A stretch of DNA of 64,000 nt from Dipteris shenzhenensis (Eukaryota > Polypodiophyta > Polypodiopsida > Gleicheniales). This document shows, piece after piece, positions 1 to 9,629 of the stretch (position 1 is the stretch's first letter; every line of letters begins with the position of its first letter). The DNA is taken from NCBI GenBank assembly GCA_047967505.1, contig CM106538.1. The stretch is one strand, 5' to 3'. A model generated the notes under the pieces. The model saw only the letters and a program-made list of their open reading frames with translations, did not search any database and was not told the DNA's origin. A program made the translations under genes and the position numbers.

Positions 1-560
1 AGTGAGGATCTCTCGGGGGGGGGGGGGGAGGGGGTGGTTACTGTTCAATGTGGCAAGCATCTATGTTCCTAATTCCTCAAAAGACAGAGCTGCTTGTTGC
101 TGGAGTGCGCTGGGTGCATGTGTGGGGGAAGGGCATTGGTTGTTGGGGGGGACTAGAACGCGACTGAGAGGAGCTGGGAGGATTGCTTGCATGGGGGGGC
201 TGTGTTGGGTGGTGCGGAGAGAGATTCCTGGGACGAGCTTTGCTTTGAAAAAGGTTTTATGGAGGCAAAGGAGCTAGACCCGGACAGGTTTCTAAGTTTC
301 ACTTGGACCAATTGAGGAGGCAAAGAGGTGAGTTCAGGGTTGGTAAGCTAGATCGGCGGTTCTACATCTTCGATGAGGGGTGGTGGATGAGAGGCCCCAT
401 GGAGGGCGGAGTAATAGGAATGGAGCTTTTTGACCACATTTCGGTCACTTGGAGCTTCGCGGTTCCAGTCACCATCAATCGCCCCCAAGATATCCCATTC
501 GCATTTAATAAGAAGCTGCTATCCTTAATAGGCTTTTGCTATCAGATTCGGAGGGCCTGA
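1..560 (+). pseudogene. LINE endonuclease domain remnant
   Basis: Translation gives VASIYVPNSS followed by a WxxLG...HWLLGG segment, which matches the NIYAPN...W...GDFN core of APE-type LINE endonucleases. The GDFN motif is broken: frame slippage in the G run gives GGT where the catalytic motif should be, and the alternative frame reads D-stop-N. Further on (303-560) the segment LDRRFYIF...GVIGMELFDHISVTWSF corresponds to the C-terminal RLDRFY...SDHxPV part, with S of SDH replaced by F. The nicking activity is therefore lost. N-terminal catalytic residues lie outside the window. Confidence 0.7.
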
Positions 561-1289
561 AGGGAGACTGCGGCATTTGTGGACGACCCAATGAAGCGAT
601 GGGATGGAGCCTTAAGAGAATTTATGCAGATTGCTAAGGCAGAAGACTTGAAGTACAGGAAAGCCCACAAGGAACGGTGGTTGGTTGCTCTGGCGACGCA
701 GGAATCCCTTCGTGCCACCATCATGCACTCCCCTAAAGATCCCTACCTGGCCACTCTAGTGGTCAACTATGAGGCGGCTGTGCAAGAAGAGGAGGTGGCG
801 AGAACCATGAGTCTGCAGACCTGGCTAGCAGTGGGAGACTACCCCTCGAAGGCCTTTTTCTAGGTGATTGAGAGAAACCGCTGGAGAGATTTAATTGATC
901 GTGTGCAGGACTGTCAAGGCAACATATTAAATGAAATTTGGCACATTGTCGTCGTGTTCTAAAAGGAGCTAAGCTTTATCATGGGGGAAGGGTTGATCCA
1001 GGACAAAGAATGGCATTCCAACATTAACTGTGCGCTGGAGGGCATGACCCCAAGGGTCTCATAGTACCACCAGAGGCGGCTAGCTCAGCCCTACTCGCTA
1101 CTGCAGGAGCTGGAAGAAGATCTGACTTCTCTGGCCGACGAGAAAGCTCCAAGCCCACATGGCTTAAATTTTAAAATTTACAAGGCGTTTTGGGATGTGA
1201 TGGGCCAGGACCTGATCGACATGGCAAATGCAGCGACAACCCATGGCTCCCTCTCAAAGGATGTGAACTCCAAGCTCATGAAACTCATT
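561..1289 (+). pseudogene. LINE linker between endonuclease and reverse transcriptase
   Basis: An open stretch at 579-863 encodes a charged, helical region (MDDPMKRWDGALREF and onward) typical of the poorly conserved spacer between endonuclease and RT in plant LINEs. From about 864 the frame is interrupted by stops but still carries recognisable spacer text, including LTSLADEKAPSPHGL near 1120-1170. No catalytic motif falls here. Assigned by position between clear endonuclease and RT remnants on the same strand. Confidence 0.6.
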
Positions 1290-2030
1290 CCCAAAAGGCA
1301 GAACGTGCTTAAGGTCGGTGACTAGAGGCCCTTAACGATGTTAAACACCTCTTACAAGGTGATTGCCAAGGCTCTGGCCATCAGAATTCACAAGATTTTC
1401 CGCTCGGTTGTTGATGAGGAACAAAACGGGTTTGTTCAAGGGAGGGATATCTTCGAGAATGTGCTGAATGTTTCCCGCGCCTTGGATCATGGGTAGAAGG
1501 TGGTTATGTTTGGCTTGGACCTCGATAAGGCATACGACCAGATAAGGTGGGATTATATCATGGCTACGTTGCTTCACCTGGGGTTTGGCCAAGCTTTCGC
1601 CAGCAAGGTCCAATGCCTATTCGGTAATGCGACTGCAATTCTGTGCTTAAATGGGGGGATGATTGGCGGGTTTGAGCTGAGAAGGTATGTTTGCCAGGGG
1701 TTCCCAGTGGCTCCTCTGTTATTTGCAATTGCGACGGTCCCCCTGATGCACATGATGAAATGCAAGGTAGGAAGAGGCGAAATCAAGGGTCTGGTCCTTT
1801 CGTCCGGGAGGCAGTTCTGCACTCAACTTTTCGTCGATGACACAATTTATATCTCCAACGAGGACCCAGAGAGTATAGGCCACGTCTTTGAGGTGGTCGA
1901 CACATTCTATAAAGCCTTAGGCTCCATCTGTAGTGGAGTCATTCGCACTGCGATCCTCCCTTGGACCCGGAATGGCTTGTTGATACAGGATTCTCTGTCT
2001 CTACAAGAGGAGAAGTCATCAGATACATAG
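1290..2030 (+). pseudogene. LINE reverse transcriptase domain, inactivated
   Basis: RT blocks are seen in order: PKRQN...GD-stop-RPLTMLNTSYKVIAKALA (the xxRPIxLLNxxYK block, with W lost to a stop), NGFVQGRDIFENVL, GLDLDKAYDQIRWDYI (catalytic Asp block), VCQGFPVAPLLFAIA (normally RQGCPLSP) and FVDDTIYIS, the catalytic YxDD-type block, near 1830-1855. Stops at about 1323 and 1494 and the end of the frame at 2028 break the domain. The core Asp residues survive, but the frame does not. In life the enzyme copies LINE RNA at the nicked target. Confidence 0.85.
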
Positions 2031-3204
2031 GCTTCCCTTTGGGTTTAGGGATTACTCTGCGCCAAAGGTTTGACTGGTTCAAAGACAAGGTCAAGGCTAA
2101 GCTCAGGGCCTAGCATGGCATTAGCCTGGGGTGGAATGCCCGAAGTATAGTTCTGCAGCACATCCTCGCAGCATTTGTCACATATGTTGCCTCCATTTGG
2201 AGCTTCAAAAAGACCCACTAGCTCAAAATCGAAGCCCTCTTCAGGAGCTTTTTGTGAGTTAAGGAGGCTGGTCGTCGGCACATGCATTACATCGCTTGGG
2301 AGCCTTTGAAGGTTTGCAAGTTGCAGGGAGGGCTTGGCCTCCCCGACGTGAGACAAAAAAATGTTGCCCTGATAGCTAAATGGCTTCCCAGACTCTTCAC
2401 TAAGTAGGCTCCTTGGATCGAAATTACCAAGCGCCGTTTGGAGAACTGCAGGTCGACGGGTGTGGGTCGTTGGGCGAGACACTTCTCTCACAATTCCCTT
2501 GCAAGATCATTGGGTCGGACCTGGCGACAGGTTTGCAAGATCGTTGGGTCGGAGCTTGGAAGGAATGCATCCCGCTTCTCGCTTGGAAAGGTAGAAAGGG
2601 GCTAAGGGGGGATGGTAGCCTGATGGAATCCCTGTGGTGGAGCGTCGCGCTGGGTAGGCAAGGCAACTCCTTCAGCCTCCACAATCCAGTCAGGGCAAGG
2701 AATCTCTTCCGAAAAGGGATTCGGACATGGAAGGACATTTGGAACCAAGGCATAGCAGATTGGAAGACTCTCGACGAGCTGGCGGATGAGTTTGCAATCT
2801 CCCAAGGGGAAGAAGATCTTCTGAGAGCCGTGCTGGAGAGACTCTTGGATGGGTGGCCGATGAACCAAGCTCAGAATCCGGATGGCCTCGACGGACAATG
2901 GGTTGTCGAGCGAACCTCGCTCAGAATTATATCCACCCGGGTCATTAGTAGACATCTACACCAGCAGGGAGGCTTGGCTACAAGGCTCAACAGGGTCTGG
3001 GGGTTGAGGAGAGGGGCTGCTTGGTGGAAAAAGAGGCTTACCGAGATTTGGAAAGAGTGCAGGGTTGGGAAGGCAAAGTTCATGATTTGGAAAATGCTTC
3101 ACCAGTGGCTCTCGACCCGCTCCAAGCTGGTGAAGCGCATGCAGGCCAATCTCGACTATCCCCTTTGTGGAAGCGCACGTGAAGATGTTATTCATTTGTG
3201 CTAG
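2031..3204 (+). pseudogene. LINE ORF2 C-terminal region with zf-RVT-like remnant
   Basis: After the RT the translation continues in a neighbouring frame with the conserved WNARSIVLQHILAAFVTYVAS and LQGGLGLPD segments that follow RT in plant LINEs. The last open stretch (2413-3204) ends in MIWKMLHQWLSTRSKLVKRM, a YPLCG segment, EDVIHLC, then a stop and KC. This is the zf-RVT arrangement (helical FxWxxxxxxLxT followed by CxxC...HL...C) with a stop inside the zinc knuckle. Several frameshifts separate the pieces. Confidence 0.7.
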
Positions 3205-3393
3205 AAGTGCTTGGTTGTCAGAGAAGCTTGGGGACACATGGATGCTGCAGTAAGAGGAGTCGAGTTGATGGCAAGGTTTGCCATTGGCAAGTGGTGGAGG
3301 CTCCTATTGCTGGGGAAGTGTGTTAGAATGCCCTCGACCCTGACTGCGTGCTGGCCGTACCTTAGGGCGGCAATAATCTTAGGAGTCTGGGAG

Positions 3394-3523
3394 ATCAGGA
3401 ACAAAATGGTGTTCAAACATGGCATCCAAGCTGGCTGTAGAGTCACTGCAATCCTCATATCAGGAACAAAATGGTGTTCAAACATGGCATCCAAGTTGGC
3501 TATAGAGTCACTGCAATCCTCGC
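3394..3523 (+). repeat. Two tandem copies of a 65-bp segment in the LINE tail
   Basis: The segment starting ATCAGGAACAAAATGGTGTT at 3394 is repeated from 3459 with few differences (CAAGCTGGCTGTAG against CAAGTTGGCTATAG). It lies after the ORF2 remnant and encodes the WEIRNKMVFKHG end motif twice. A local duplication, not a mobile element. Confidence 0.85.
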
Positions 3524-3781
3524 GGTTGTGAGGACCTATCTTAGGGACTTCGGGAAACTTCTTGATAGCATGAATCCCATCGTTAGCCATGCCATCCTCT
3601 TGGTAGAGGCAATCTTCAAGGTAGGATAGCTTTGCTCAGGTTGCTCAGGGGAGCGCAGGCTCCGGGATCTTGCCCCCAGTTTGGCCAATTTTTGTAGGGT
3701 TTCTCTTAAGGGACTGAGCCCCCCTTGTTTTGTTTCCTACTTAATAAAAGCCGGCATTTTATTTTATTTATTGAAAAAAAA
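3524..3781 (+). other. LINE 3' UTR and poly(A) end
   Basis: Past the ORF2 remnant the sequence runs through a pyrimidine-rich stretch to TTAATAAAAG at about 3741 and ends in a T/A-rich tail with GAAAAAAAA at 3772-3780. This marks the LINE 3' end and fixes its orientation. The matching upstream target duplication lies outside the window. Confidence 0.7.
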
Positions 3782-4140
3782 GGATCTACATGCAAAAGAG
3801 AAACGGTAAAGTATCCAACCTTGTAGGACACTTAAAGAATGAATTCTTTGATTTGATATTCATTCCAAGGTAAAGTATGGCAAGTAGTTGTCTCTTGTCA
3901 CAATAGCTACTAACAACAACGGCAATGATGCATGCCAAGGAGGCATCCTTATGAATCAAAAGATTTGAGACCTTGTTTCCAAATATTGGATTGAGGGCAC
4001 CTTGTATTTGAATATCTCACAATAGCATGCTCAAAGCAAGTTAAAAATCTATGTGCACATTGTCACTCAAATGGAATTATAAAACAAACAAGTCCACTAA
4101 AATAAGATTTTGATTTTAAGGCAACTCAAGAATACATGGA
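3782..4140. other. Unassigned AT-rich spacer
   Basis: This stretch lies between the LINE tail and the copia element. I see no open frame, terminal repeat or RNA-like structure. Confidence 0.6.
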
Positions 4141-4145
4141 CAAGG
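4141..4145. repeat. Target-site duplication of the copia element, left copy (CAAGG)
   Basis: CAAGG directly precedes the left LTR and is repeated directly after the right LTR at 9351-9355. A 5-bp direct repeat is the normal product of copia integrase. Confidence 0.9.
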
Positions 4146-4497
4146 TGTGAAGATAGTGGGAGAGAGGGAAGGAGTCTCACTTGCGGCTTTCTCACATACA
4201 CAATGGGGGAATACACACACAGGTGGAGGCTGAAAACAGTTTTCCTCTTCTTAGTTCTGAAAGCCAAAAGAACTCTAGTACAAAGAAATAGAAGAACCCT
4301 ATATGTGGGTCTCAAACCAAACTCAACTAACTAAGGTGGCATACTAACTGAGCCACGAACTAGAGTAGATAAGGATAGCTGTCATCCAGCTATTATTCGT
4401 GGGCAGTGTACCAACCGCATCTGCAGCTAACAAGTCGGTGACATAAATGCACAACGGTCACCCTGGCATATCACGAGTGGAGCTCGATATCTCAACA
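4146..4497 (-). repeat. Copia 3' LTR (left)
   Basis: 352 bp, identical in length to the right LTR, with TG...CA ends. The end of the RNase H frame (stop at 4458) runs into this LTR, so the last residues of the polyprotein are LTR-encoded. Confidence 0.95.
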
Positions 4498-4871
4498 CTT
4501 CCCCTCGAGCTCAATCCCAATTCTTGCACACCAAGCAAGTCTCTGAACTTGCGCAGCTTCTCTGTGCCCAATGCCTTCGTGAATATGTCAGCTACCTGAT
4601 CCTCTGTGCTGACATAAACTAGATCAATAAGACCTACTAAAACCTTCTTTCGCACATAGTGATAATGCACCTCAATGTGCTTTGTTCTAGCATGATAGAC
4701 TGGGTTATTTGCCAAGTGTATATTGCTCATGTTGTCACAATAAATGACAACTGGCCCATCTGTAGACTGATGCATATCATAAAGTAGCTTATGCAACCAA
4801 GCTACCTCACATGCAGCCATTGCTGCATCCCTGTACTCAGCCTCTGTGCTCGACAAGGCAACTGTAGGCTG
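4458..4871 (-). pseudogene. Copia RNase H, C-terminal part
   Basis: The frame opens with KQPTVALSSTEAEYRDAA, the universal copia ALSSTEAEY block, followed by EVAWLHKLLYD, the DN of IYCDNMSNIHLANNPVYHARTKHIEVHYHYVR and the TEDQVADIFTKAL tail block. The N-terminal RNase H, with the first catalytic residues, is missing because the sequence jumps here directly from RT text. RNase H removes the RNA template during reverse transcription, so this copy cannot supply it. Confidence 0.9.
4498..4506 (-). promoter_or_regulatory. Polypurine tract of the copia element
   Basis: On the coding strand GAGGGGAAG lies immediately before the 3' LTR, the expected site and composition for the primer of plus-strand DNA synthesis. 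Confidence 0.85.
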
Positions 4872-6050
4872 TTTACTTCACATTCTGCTCCAAAGGAACT
4901 GAAATAGGCTTACAGCCTGTCATCCCATATTTAGACAGCATGTCCAATCCATACTGCCTCTGCAAGAGCTGTATCCCACTTGGTGATCTAATTACCTCAA
5001 TGCCCAAGAAATAATGCAGCTCTCCCAAATCCTTCATCTCAAACTTCTGCTTCAATAGCATTTTCACATGAAGGATATCTTCATCACTATCACCTGTGAT
5101 GATCAAATCATCAACATAAATGACAAGCAGCATAATACCTTTCTTTGTTTTTCTCACATAGAGTGAGAAATCTGCCTTGGAGATCTAAAAGCCAATAGTG
5201 ACAAGATACTGTCCTATCTTGTCAGACCATACTCTAGGTGCTTGCTTCAAGCCATACAAGGCTTTCTTCAACGTGCAAACAAACTCAGGATGAACAGCAT
5301 GAACATAACCTGGTGGCTGCTCCATAAAGACTTCTTCTTGCAAATCGCCATGCAAGAAGGCATTCTTTACATCCATCTGGTGTAAAGACCATCCCTTTGA
5401 TGCAGCCATAGCAATGAATGCTCTTACAGTTGCCATCCTTGCAACCGGACTGAATGTTTCTTCATAATCAATGCCGTATGTCTGTGCATACCCCTTGACA
5501 ACTAATCTTGCCTTGTATTTGTTCACAGAACCATCTGCATTGTGCTTCATCTTATAAACCCACTTACAACTAATTGCATTCTTGTCTTTAGGCAAAGGCA
5601 CCAATTCCCATGTAGCATTTGCTTCCAAGGCATTGATTTCTTCATCCATGGCTTTCTCCCATTTTTCATTTCCCATGGCTTGTTCAAAAGAAGTGGGTTC
5701 TGGTTCCTGTATCACTTTGACCATATAGGCATAGTGAATGGCTGTAAATCCATCATATTTCAGCCTATCCATAGGATACCTAGCTCTAGTAGACCTACGC
5801 AAAATAGGCTCACTTCCAGGTGCTCTCAAAACATCCCTGGTCTTCCTTACTCCAGGTGTAACAATAGAAGGAATACCCAACTCATCATCAATGCTCTGTT
5901 CTGAGCAACTGGATTCACCATCCACATAAGAGTGACCTACATTCACATCAAACATGGGCTGATCTACCTTCTCTTTTCCTTTTCGTGATACCTGCGTACC
6001 ACTATCTGCATTGCTTTGAGGAGATTCTCCTGATCTCAATCTGCCTGTCC
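4872..6050 (-). pseudogene. Copia reverse transcriptase
   Basis: Reading from 6050 down: a spacer with SRKGKEKVDQ and RRSTRARYPMDRL, then the RVT_2 domain with WEKAMDEEINALEANATWELVPLP, WVYKMKHNADGSVNKYKARLVVKG, YEETFSPVARM, QMDVKNAFLHGDL (catalytic Asp), KKALYGLKQAPRVW and, after a TAG at 5185, LLVIYVDDLIITG with the catalytic YVDD. The domain then goes through LGELHYFLGIEV to PISVPLEQNVK, where it is cut off by the internal deletion. A frameshift near 6050 joins it to integrase. Only the single TAG interrupts the catalytic core. Confidence 0.93.
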
Positions 6051-7029
6051 ATGGTGAAGTATGTGAATACACTGCTAGAGGACACTGCAGGTCCACTGAT
6101 ATTTTGTGATTGCTGCTGTGAATTCTGTGCAGCTACATCAATCATCACATTTACTGGTTTATACCAGCTACTCATCTCATAAAAAACAACATCTCTGCTC
6201 ACTGTAAACTTACGAGTAGAAGGGTTATAGCATCTATACCCTTTCTGCTGCAGAGAATAACCAATAAAGATGCACTTTTCAGCTTTTGGATCCAACTTGG
6301 ACCTCAGCTCATCTGGCACATGAACATAGGCAATGCAACAAAAAATTTTCAAATGAGAAATGTCTGGTTTTGTACCAGTATATATCTCCTCTGGTGTCAT
6401 GCCATGTATTGCTGCAGTAGTGGGAGTCCTGTTCATTATGTAAACTGCTGTAGCAACTGCTTTAGCCCAATAATAATTTGTAGATCTTTCTCATTTAGCA
6501 TGGCCCTAGATACCTCTCCAATATGCCTATTTTTCCTTTCTGCAAGTCCATTTTGCTGTGGGGTATGACCGCATGAATATTGCTGCTTTATGCCATGCTC
6601 CTGCAGGAACCTTGCAAACTCATTTGAGAGGTACTCTCCCCCTCCATCTGACCTTAGGCATTTTATTTGCAGGCCTGTTTCTTTTTCAACCATAGCTTTA
6701 AAAGCTTTGAAGTGCCCAAACACTTCACTTTTCTTTTTCATAAAATACACCCAAACTTTTTTGCTGAAGTCATCAATAAAAGTGACAAAATAGTGGCAGC
6801 CTCCAATAGATGCAGCTTTAGTAGTCCACACATCAGAGTGGATTAATTCCAATGGCTTTTTACTCTCTTGAACATGCCTAGGAAATGGTTTCCTTGCCTG
6901 TTTTCCAAACTGACAGGCTTCACAAACCTTATGCATTTCTGCAACTTTGAATTTTGGCAATCCTGCAACAATATTTTGGGCTTGCATTGATTTAAGTTGC
7001 TGTATATTAACATGACCAATGCGTTTATG
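6051..7029 (-). pseudogene. Copia integrase
   Basis: The HHCC zinc part is seen as HKRIGHVN...CEACQFGKQ, with the frame stopping just before HKR (a TAG at 7030-7032). The catalytic core has HSDVWTT, SDGGGEYLSNEF and the D,D,35E glutamate block TPQQNGLAERKNRHI. A frameshift near 6490 separates MLNEKDL from MNRTPTTAAIHGMTPEEI, the well-conserved copia C-terminal core region, which continues through KLDPKAEKCIFIGYS and GYRCYNPSTRKFTVSRDVVF. The enzyme inserts the cDNA with a 5-bp stagger, in keeping with the CAAGG duplication. Confidence 0.93.
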
Positions 7030-7700
7030 CTAGATATTAATATTTGCAACTACATCGGTCCCATGTGCAAACATTGCTGCACTCAATTCAGGCATGTCCG
7101 CATCCAACTTAAACATCTTGCCCTTCTTCTTCCCTTTTGCTATCAAGCGACCATTATTTTTCATATCCTCAACAAAGCATCCATGAGGATTAAATCTGAC
7201 CTGCAAGCCCTGCTCAACCATTTGACCAATAGAAACCAGGTTCTTGGTGATGTTCGGGACATGAAATACATCAGACAGGTATTTCTTTTTCCCATCCTGC
7301 ATAGACAAAAGAATTTTACCAATCTGCATAATAGGATGTGCAGTATCATCACCAGTCTCACAAATCCTAGTTTTTCCATTTTCCTTGCATCATCCTGCAT
7401 CCACTCTGCATGACCTGTCATGTGGTTTGACGCACCTGAGTCAACATACCACACATCATTTCGTTCTTCTGCACTTGTCACAGAATTGGTCATGTGCTGC
7501 ACCATAAATAGATGCTCATTTCTGTCATCACCCTGTCTACTAGAAGATGCATAATTACCTTGCTGCAATTTTCCATTCATAATGTCATTCTGCTTTTTGT
7601 AGCAGTCCTTAGCCATATGACCCATTTTACCACAGTAGTAGCATTCAACATTGTTGTTTGCATTTTGGCCTCTTTGCCATCCACCACAGCCTCTTTGGCT
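7030..7700 (-). pseudogene. Copia CCHC knuckle, protease and GAG-pre-integrase region
   Basis: From the upstream side: a zinc knuckle CYYCGKMGHMAKDC near 7610-7650 (C-x2-C-x4-H-x4-C), then the aspartic protease active site WYVDSGASNHMTG near 7420-7460. Next comes the GAG-pre-integrase segment with LSDVFHVPNITKNLVSIGQM. One frameshift lies near 7380, after EWMQDDARKMEK, and separates protease from the downstream frame. The CCHC motif binds genomic RNA, and the protease cuts the polyprotein. Confidence 0.9.
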
Positions 7701-8454
7701 CCCCCTGCCTCTAGAGTTACCACGTCCTCCTCCATAGGACTGATTTTCTTGAGTTTGCTACATATTCTGATTTCTACCACGGCCTGCAGATCGGCCTCCT
7801 CTACCTCTGCCTCTACCTCTTCCAGCATTTGAGTAGAAGACAGTTTCTTTTGAAGTTCCCACCCCCATTTCTCTGCTCTTTAGAAATTATAAGAGCAAAC
7901 AACTCTTCAAAATCAGGAAATTTTTCACGGACGACAATGGATGTTCGGAACTATGCATAATCCTTTCCTAGACCATTCAAGGTCACAGAAACTAGATCAT
8001 CATCTTCCACTGGCGACCCAATGGAAGCAAGTGCATCTGCAATTTTCTTCACCTTCATGTGGTAGTCATTTATGCTCAAATTTTCTCTTTGCACATTGTG
8101 CAACTCCTGTTTGAGCTGCATTTTCCTGGCTTGTGTATTTGTGCTGTACATTTTTGCCAAAGTATCCCATGCCTCCTTTGGCGTACTTGCATCCTGAATA
8201 TGCACAATCATAGAATCCGAAATACTGATAGACAGCCAGTACATAACTTTTCTGGCTCTCTCATGCCATCCTTTAAATGCCTGCATTTCCTGTTGATTGG
8301 GAACATTAGGAAGAACTGGTTCTTCTTCATTTCTTGTAATGAACTCCCAATAGCCTTTTCCCATAAGGAAATTCGTAATTCTAAACTTCCATGCCTGGAA
8401 ATTGTTCTTGTCAAGCTTTTCTGTGACAATCTGTGAAAGAGAATCAGACGCCAT
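7701..8454 (-). pseudogene. Copia gag
   Basis: The natural start is the Met at 8454 (MASDSLSQIVTEKLDKNNF), five codons inside the longest open frame. It is chosen because the second copy at 40.1 kb begins MAFDALS at the same place. UBN2/DUF4219-type gag text follows: FQAWKFRITNFLMGKGYWEFI, VMYWLSISISDSM, AWDTLAKMYSTNTQARKMQLKQELHNVQ, INDYHMKVKKIADALASIG and DDLVSVTLNGLGKDYA. A TAG ends the frame at 7951, where copy 2 has CAA (Gln). An Arg/Gly-rich linker follows in another frame. Gag forms the particle. Confidence 0.9.
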
Positions 8455-8985
8455 TACAGAACACTGCAAAATATTCTGTCACTACGAAAAACATAGCTTT
8501 TGCCTCACACGGGCAGATCTGCAAAACTGACGAAAGTGGTATTTGACCACGCAGTCACTTCCTAGTGACGATTTTGCATCAATAGGCAACAAGCATGATT
8601 CTACAACTTCCAATATCTCTGCACACAGGCATATGATGCAATTTCTGCGACAAATTTTCACCGACCAGCAGAGCAGTGGTCGCACAGCAAAAATAGGGCC
8701 TTTTTCTGAGTGCCTGCAAAGAACATCCGCCTTCAAAACGGGCCCCGAAATGGCCTCGAATTAGAAAAATAAAGTCACTATGGGCTTTGCACTTCGCCCG
8801 CAACATATACTGCCCTCTCGTCACACCGCGAAGGGCATCTCAATCTGAGACAGTGCACTCTTGCACTTTTGGCTGTGCTACCTGCAGAGATTTGCTCCCA
8901 AACTCGAAATAGGAAAGCAACACTAGTCCTCTTACCAGGACACCGCGAACTTGGTTTGCTTTCTTGAGCTCCTTACCACGAACAA
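8455..8985 (-). other. Copia 5' leader
   Basis: About 530 bases of untranslated leader lie between the primer-binding site and the gag start. Small open frames occur in it, but none has a family match. Part of the same leader can be aligned after the LTR of copy 2 at 39.9-40.1 kb. Confidence 0.75.
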
Positions 8986-8998
8986 GGCTCTGATACCA
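8986..8998 (-). promoter_or_regulatory. Copia primer-binding site (initiator Met tRNA)
   Basis: TGGTATCAGAGCC on the coding strand abuts the 5' LTR with no spacer. It is complementary to the 3' end of plant initiator methionine tRNA, the usual copia primer. Confidence 0.95.
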
Positions 8999-9350
8999 TG
9001 TGAAGATAGTGGGAGAGAGGGAAGGAGTCTCACTTGTGGCTTTCTCACATACACAATGGGGGAATACACACACAGGTGGAGGCTGAAAACAGTTTTCCTC
9101 TTCTTAGTTGTGAAAGCCAAAAGAACTCTAGTACAAAGAAATAGAAGAACCCTATATGTGGGTCTCAAACCAAACTCAACTAACTAAGGTGGCATACTAA
9201 CTGAGCCATGAACTAGAGTAGATAAGGATAGCTATCATCCAGCTATTATTCGTGGGCGGTGTACCAACCGCATCTGCAGCTAACAAGTCAGTGACATAAA
9301 TGCACAAGGGTCACCCTGGCATATCACGAGTGGAGCTTGATATCTCAACA
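8999..9350 (-). repeat. Copia 5' LTR (right)
   Basis: 352 bp. It differs from the left LTR at 8 positions by eye. In coding orientation it would carry the promoter and transcription start of the element. Confidence 0.95.
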
Positions 9351-9355
9351 CAAGG
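9351..9355. repeat. Target-site duplication of the copia element, right copy (CAAGG)
   Basis: Direct repeat of 4141-4145 at the outer edge of the right LTR. Confidence 0.9.
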
Positions 9356-9629
9356 TATATTATTTAATAACTAAGGAAATACCTACATACATGCTTTGAA
9401 CCCATAAGCTACTTGCAAAACTTTATAAAGGTCAGATAGTAGTTCTATGGTGAGGCATGTGCATTTTCACAAATTTTTAATCATGCATTTACATGTGTCA
9501 AAAACTTGTGCATGGGTGTGCTCATATCTAATTATATATGTCTGATAATCATGAAAGTTTGTGTGAACCTTTTTATAAGTAAGTTGCATACGATAGCAAT
9601 TTTTATAAGGATGAGATATCATTTATAAC

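Larger units (their letters stand above)
1..3781 (+). mobile_element. Degenerate L1-type LINE, 5' end outside the window
   Basis: The pieces lie on one strand in the order of an L1-type second ORF: endonuclease remnant, reverse transcriptase, C-terminal region with a zinc-knuckle remnant, then a 3' UTR ending in AATAAAA-like sequence and a run of A. The reading frame is broken by many stops and frameshifts, so this is a dead copy. The element is already inside the endonuclease domain at base 1, so its 5' end, first ORF and one target-site duplication cannot be seen. It belongs to a different LINE lineage from the one at 18-26 kb: the motifs match but the sequence differs widely and base composition is ordinary. 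Confidence 0.85.
4146..9350 (-). mobile_element. Ty1/copia LTR retrotransposon, structurally near-complete, coding-defective
   Basis: Two 352-bp LTRs (TGTTGAG...CTTCACA on the coding strand), flanked by CAAGG, enclose a primer-binding site, gag, CCHC knuckle, protease, integrase, reverse transcriptase, partial RNase H and a polypurine tract. Integrase before RT defines copia. The internal part is about 4.5 kb. A deletion near 4866-4872 removed the end of RT and start of RNase H, and stops or frameshifts occur at about 7951, 7720, 7030, 6490, 6050 and 5185. The LTRs differ at 8 positions by eye (about 2.3%), so the insertion is not ancient. A shorter relative lies at 39.6-41.1 kb. Confidence 0.95.

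Noticed and set aside
5542-5904. Plus-strand 120-codon frame opposite copia RT
   Set aside because: Antisense shadow of the RT frame.
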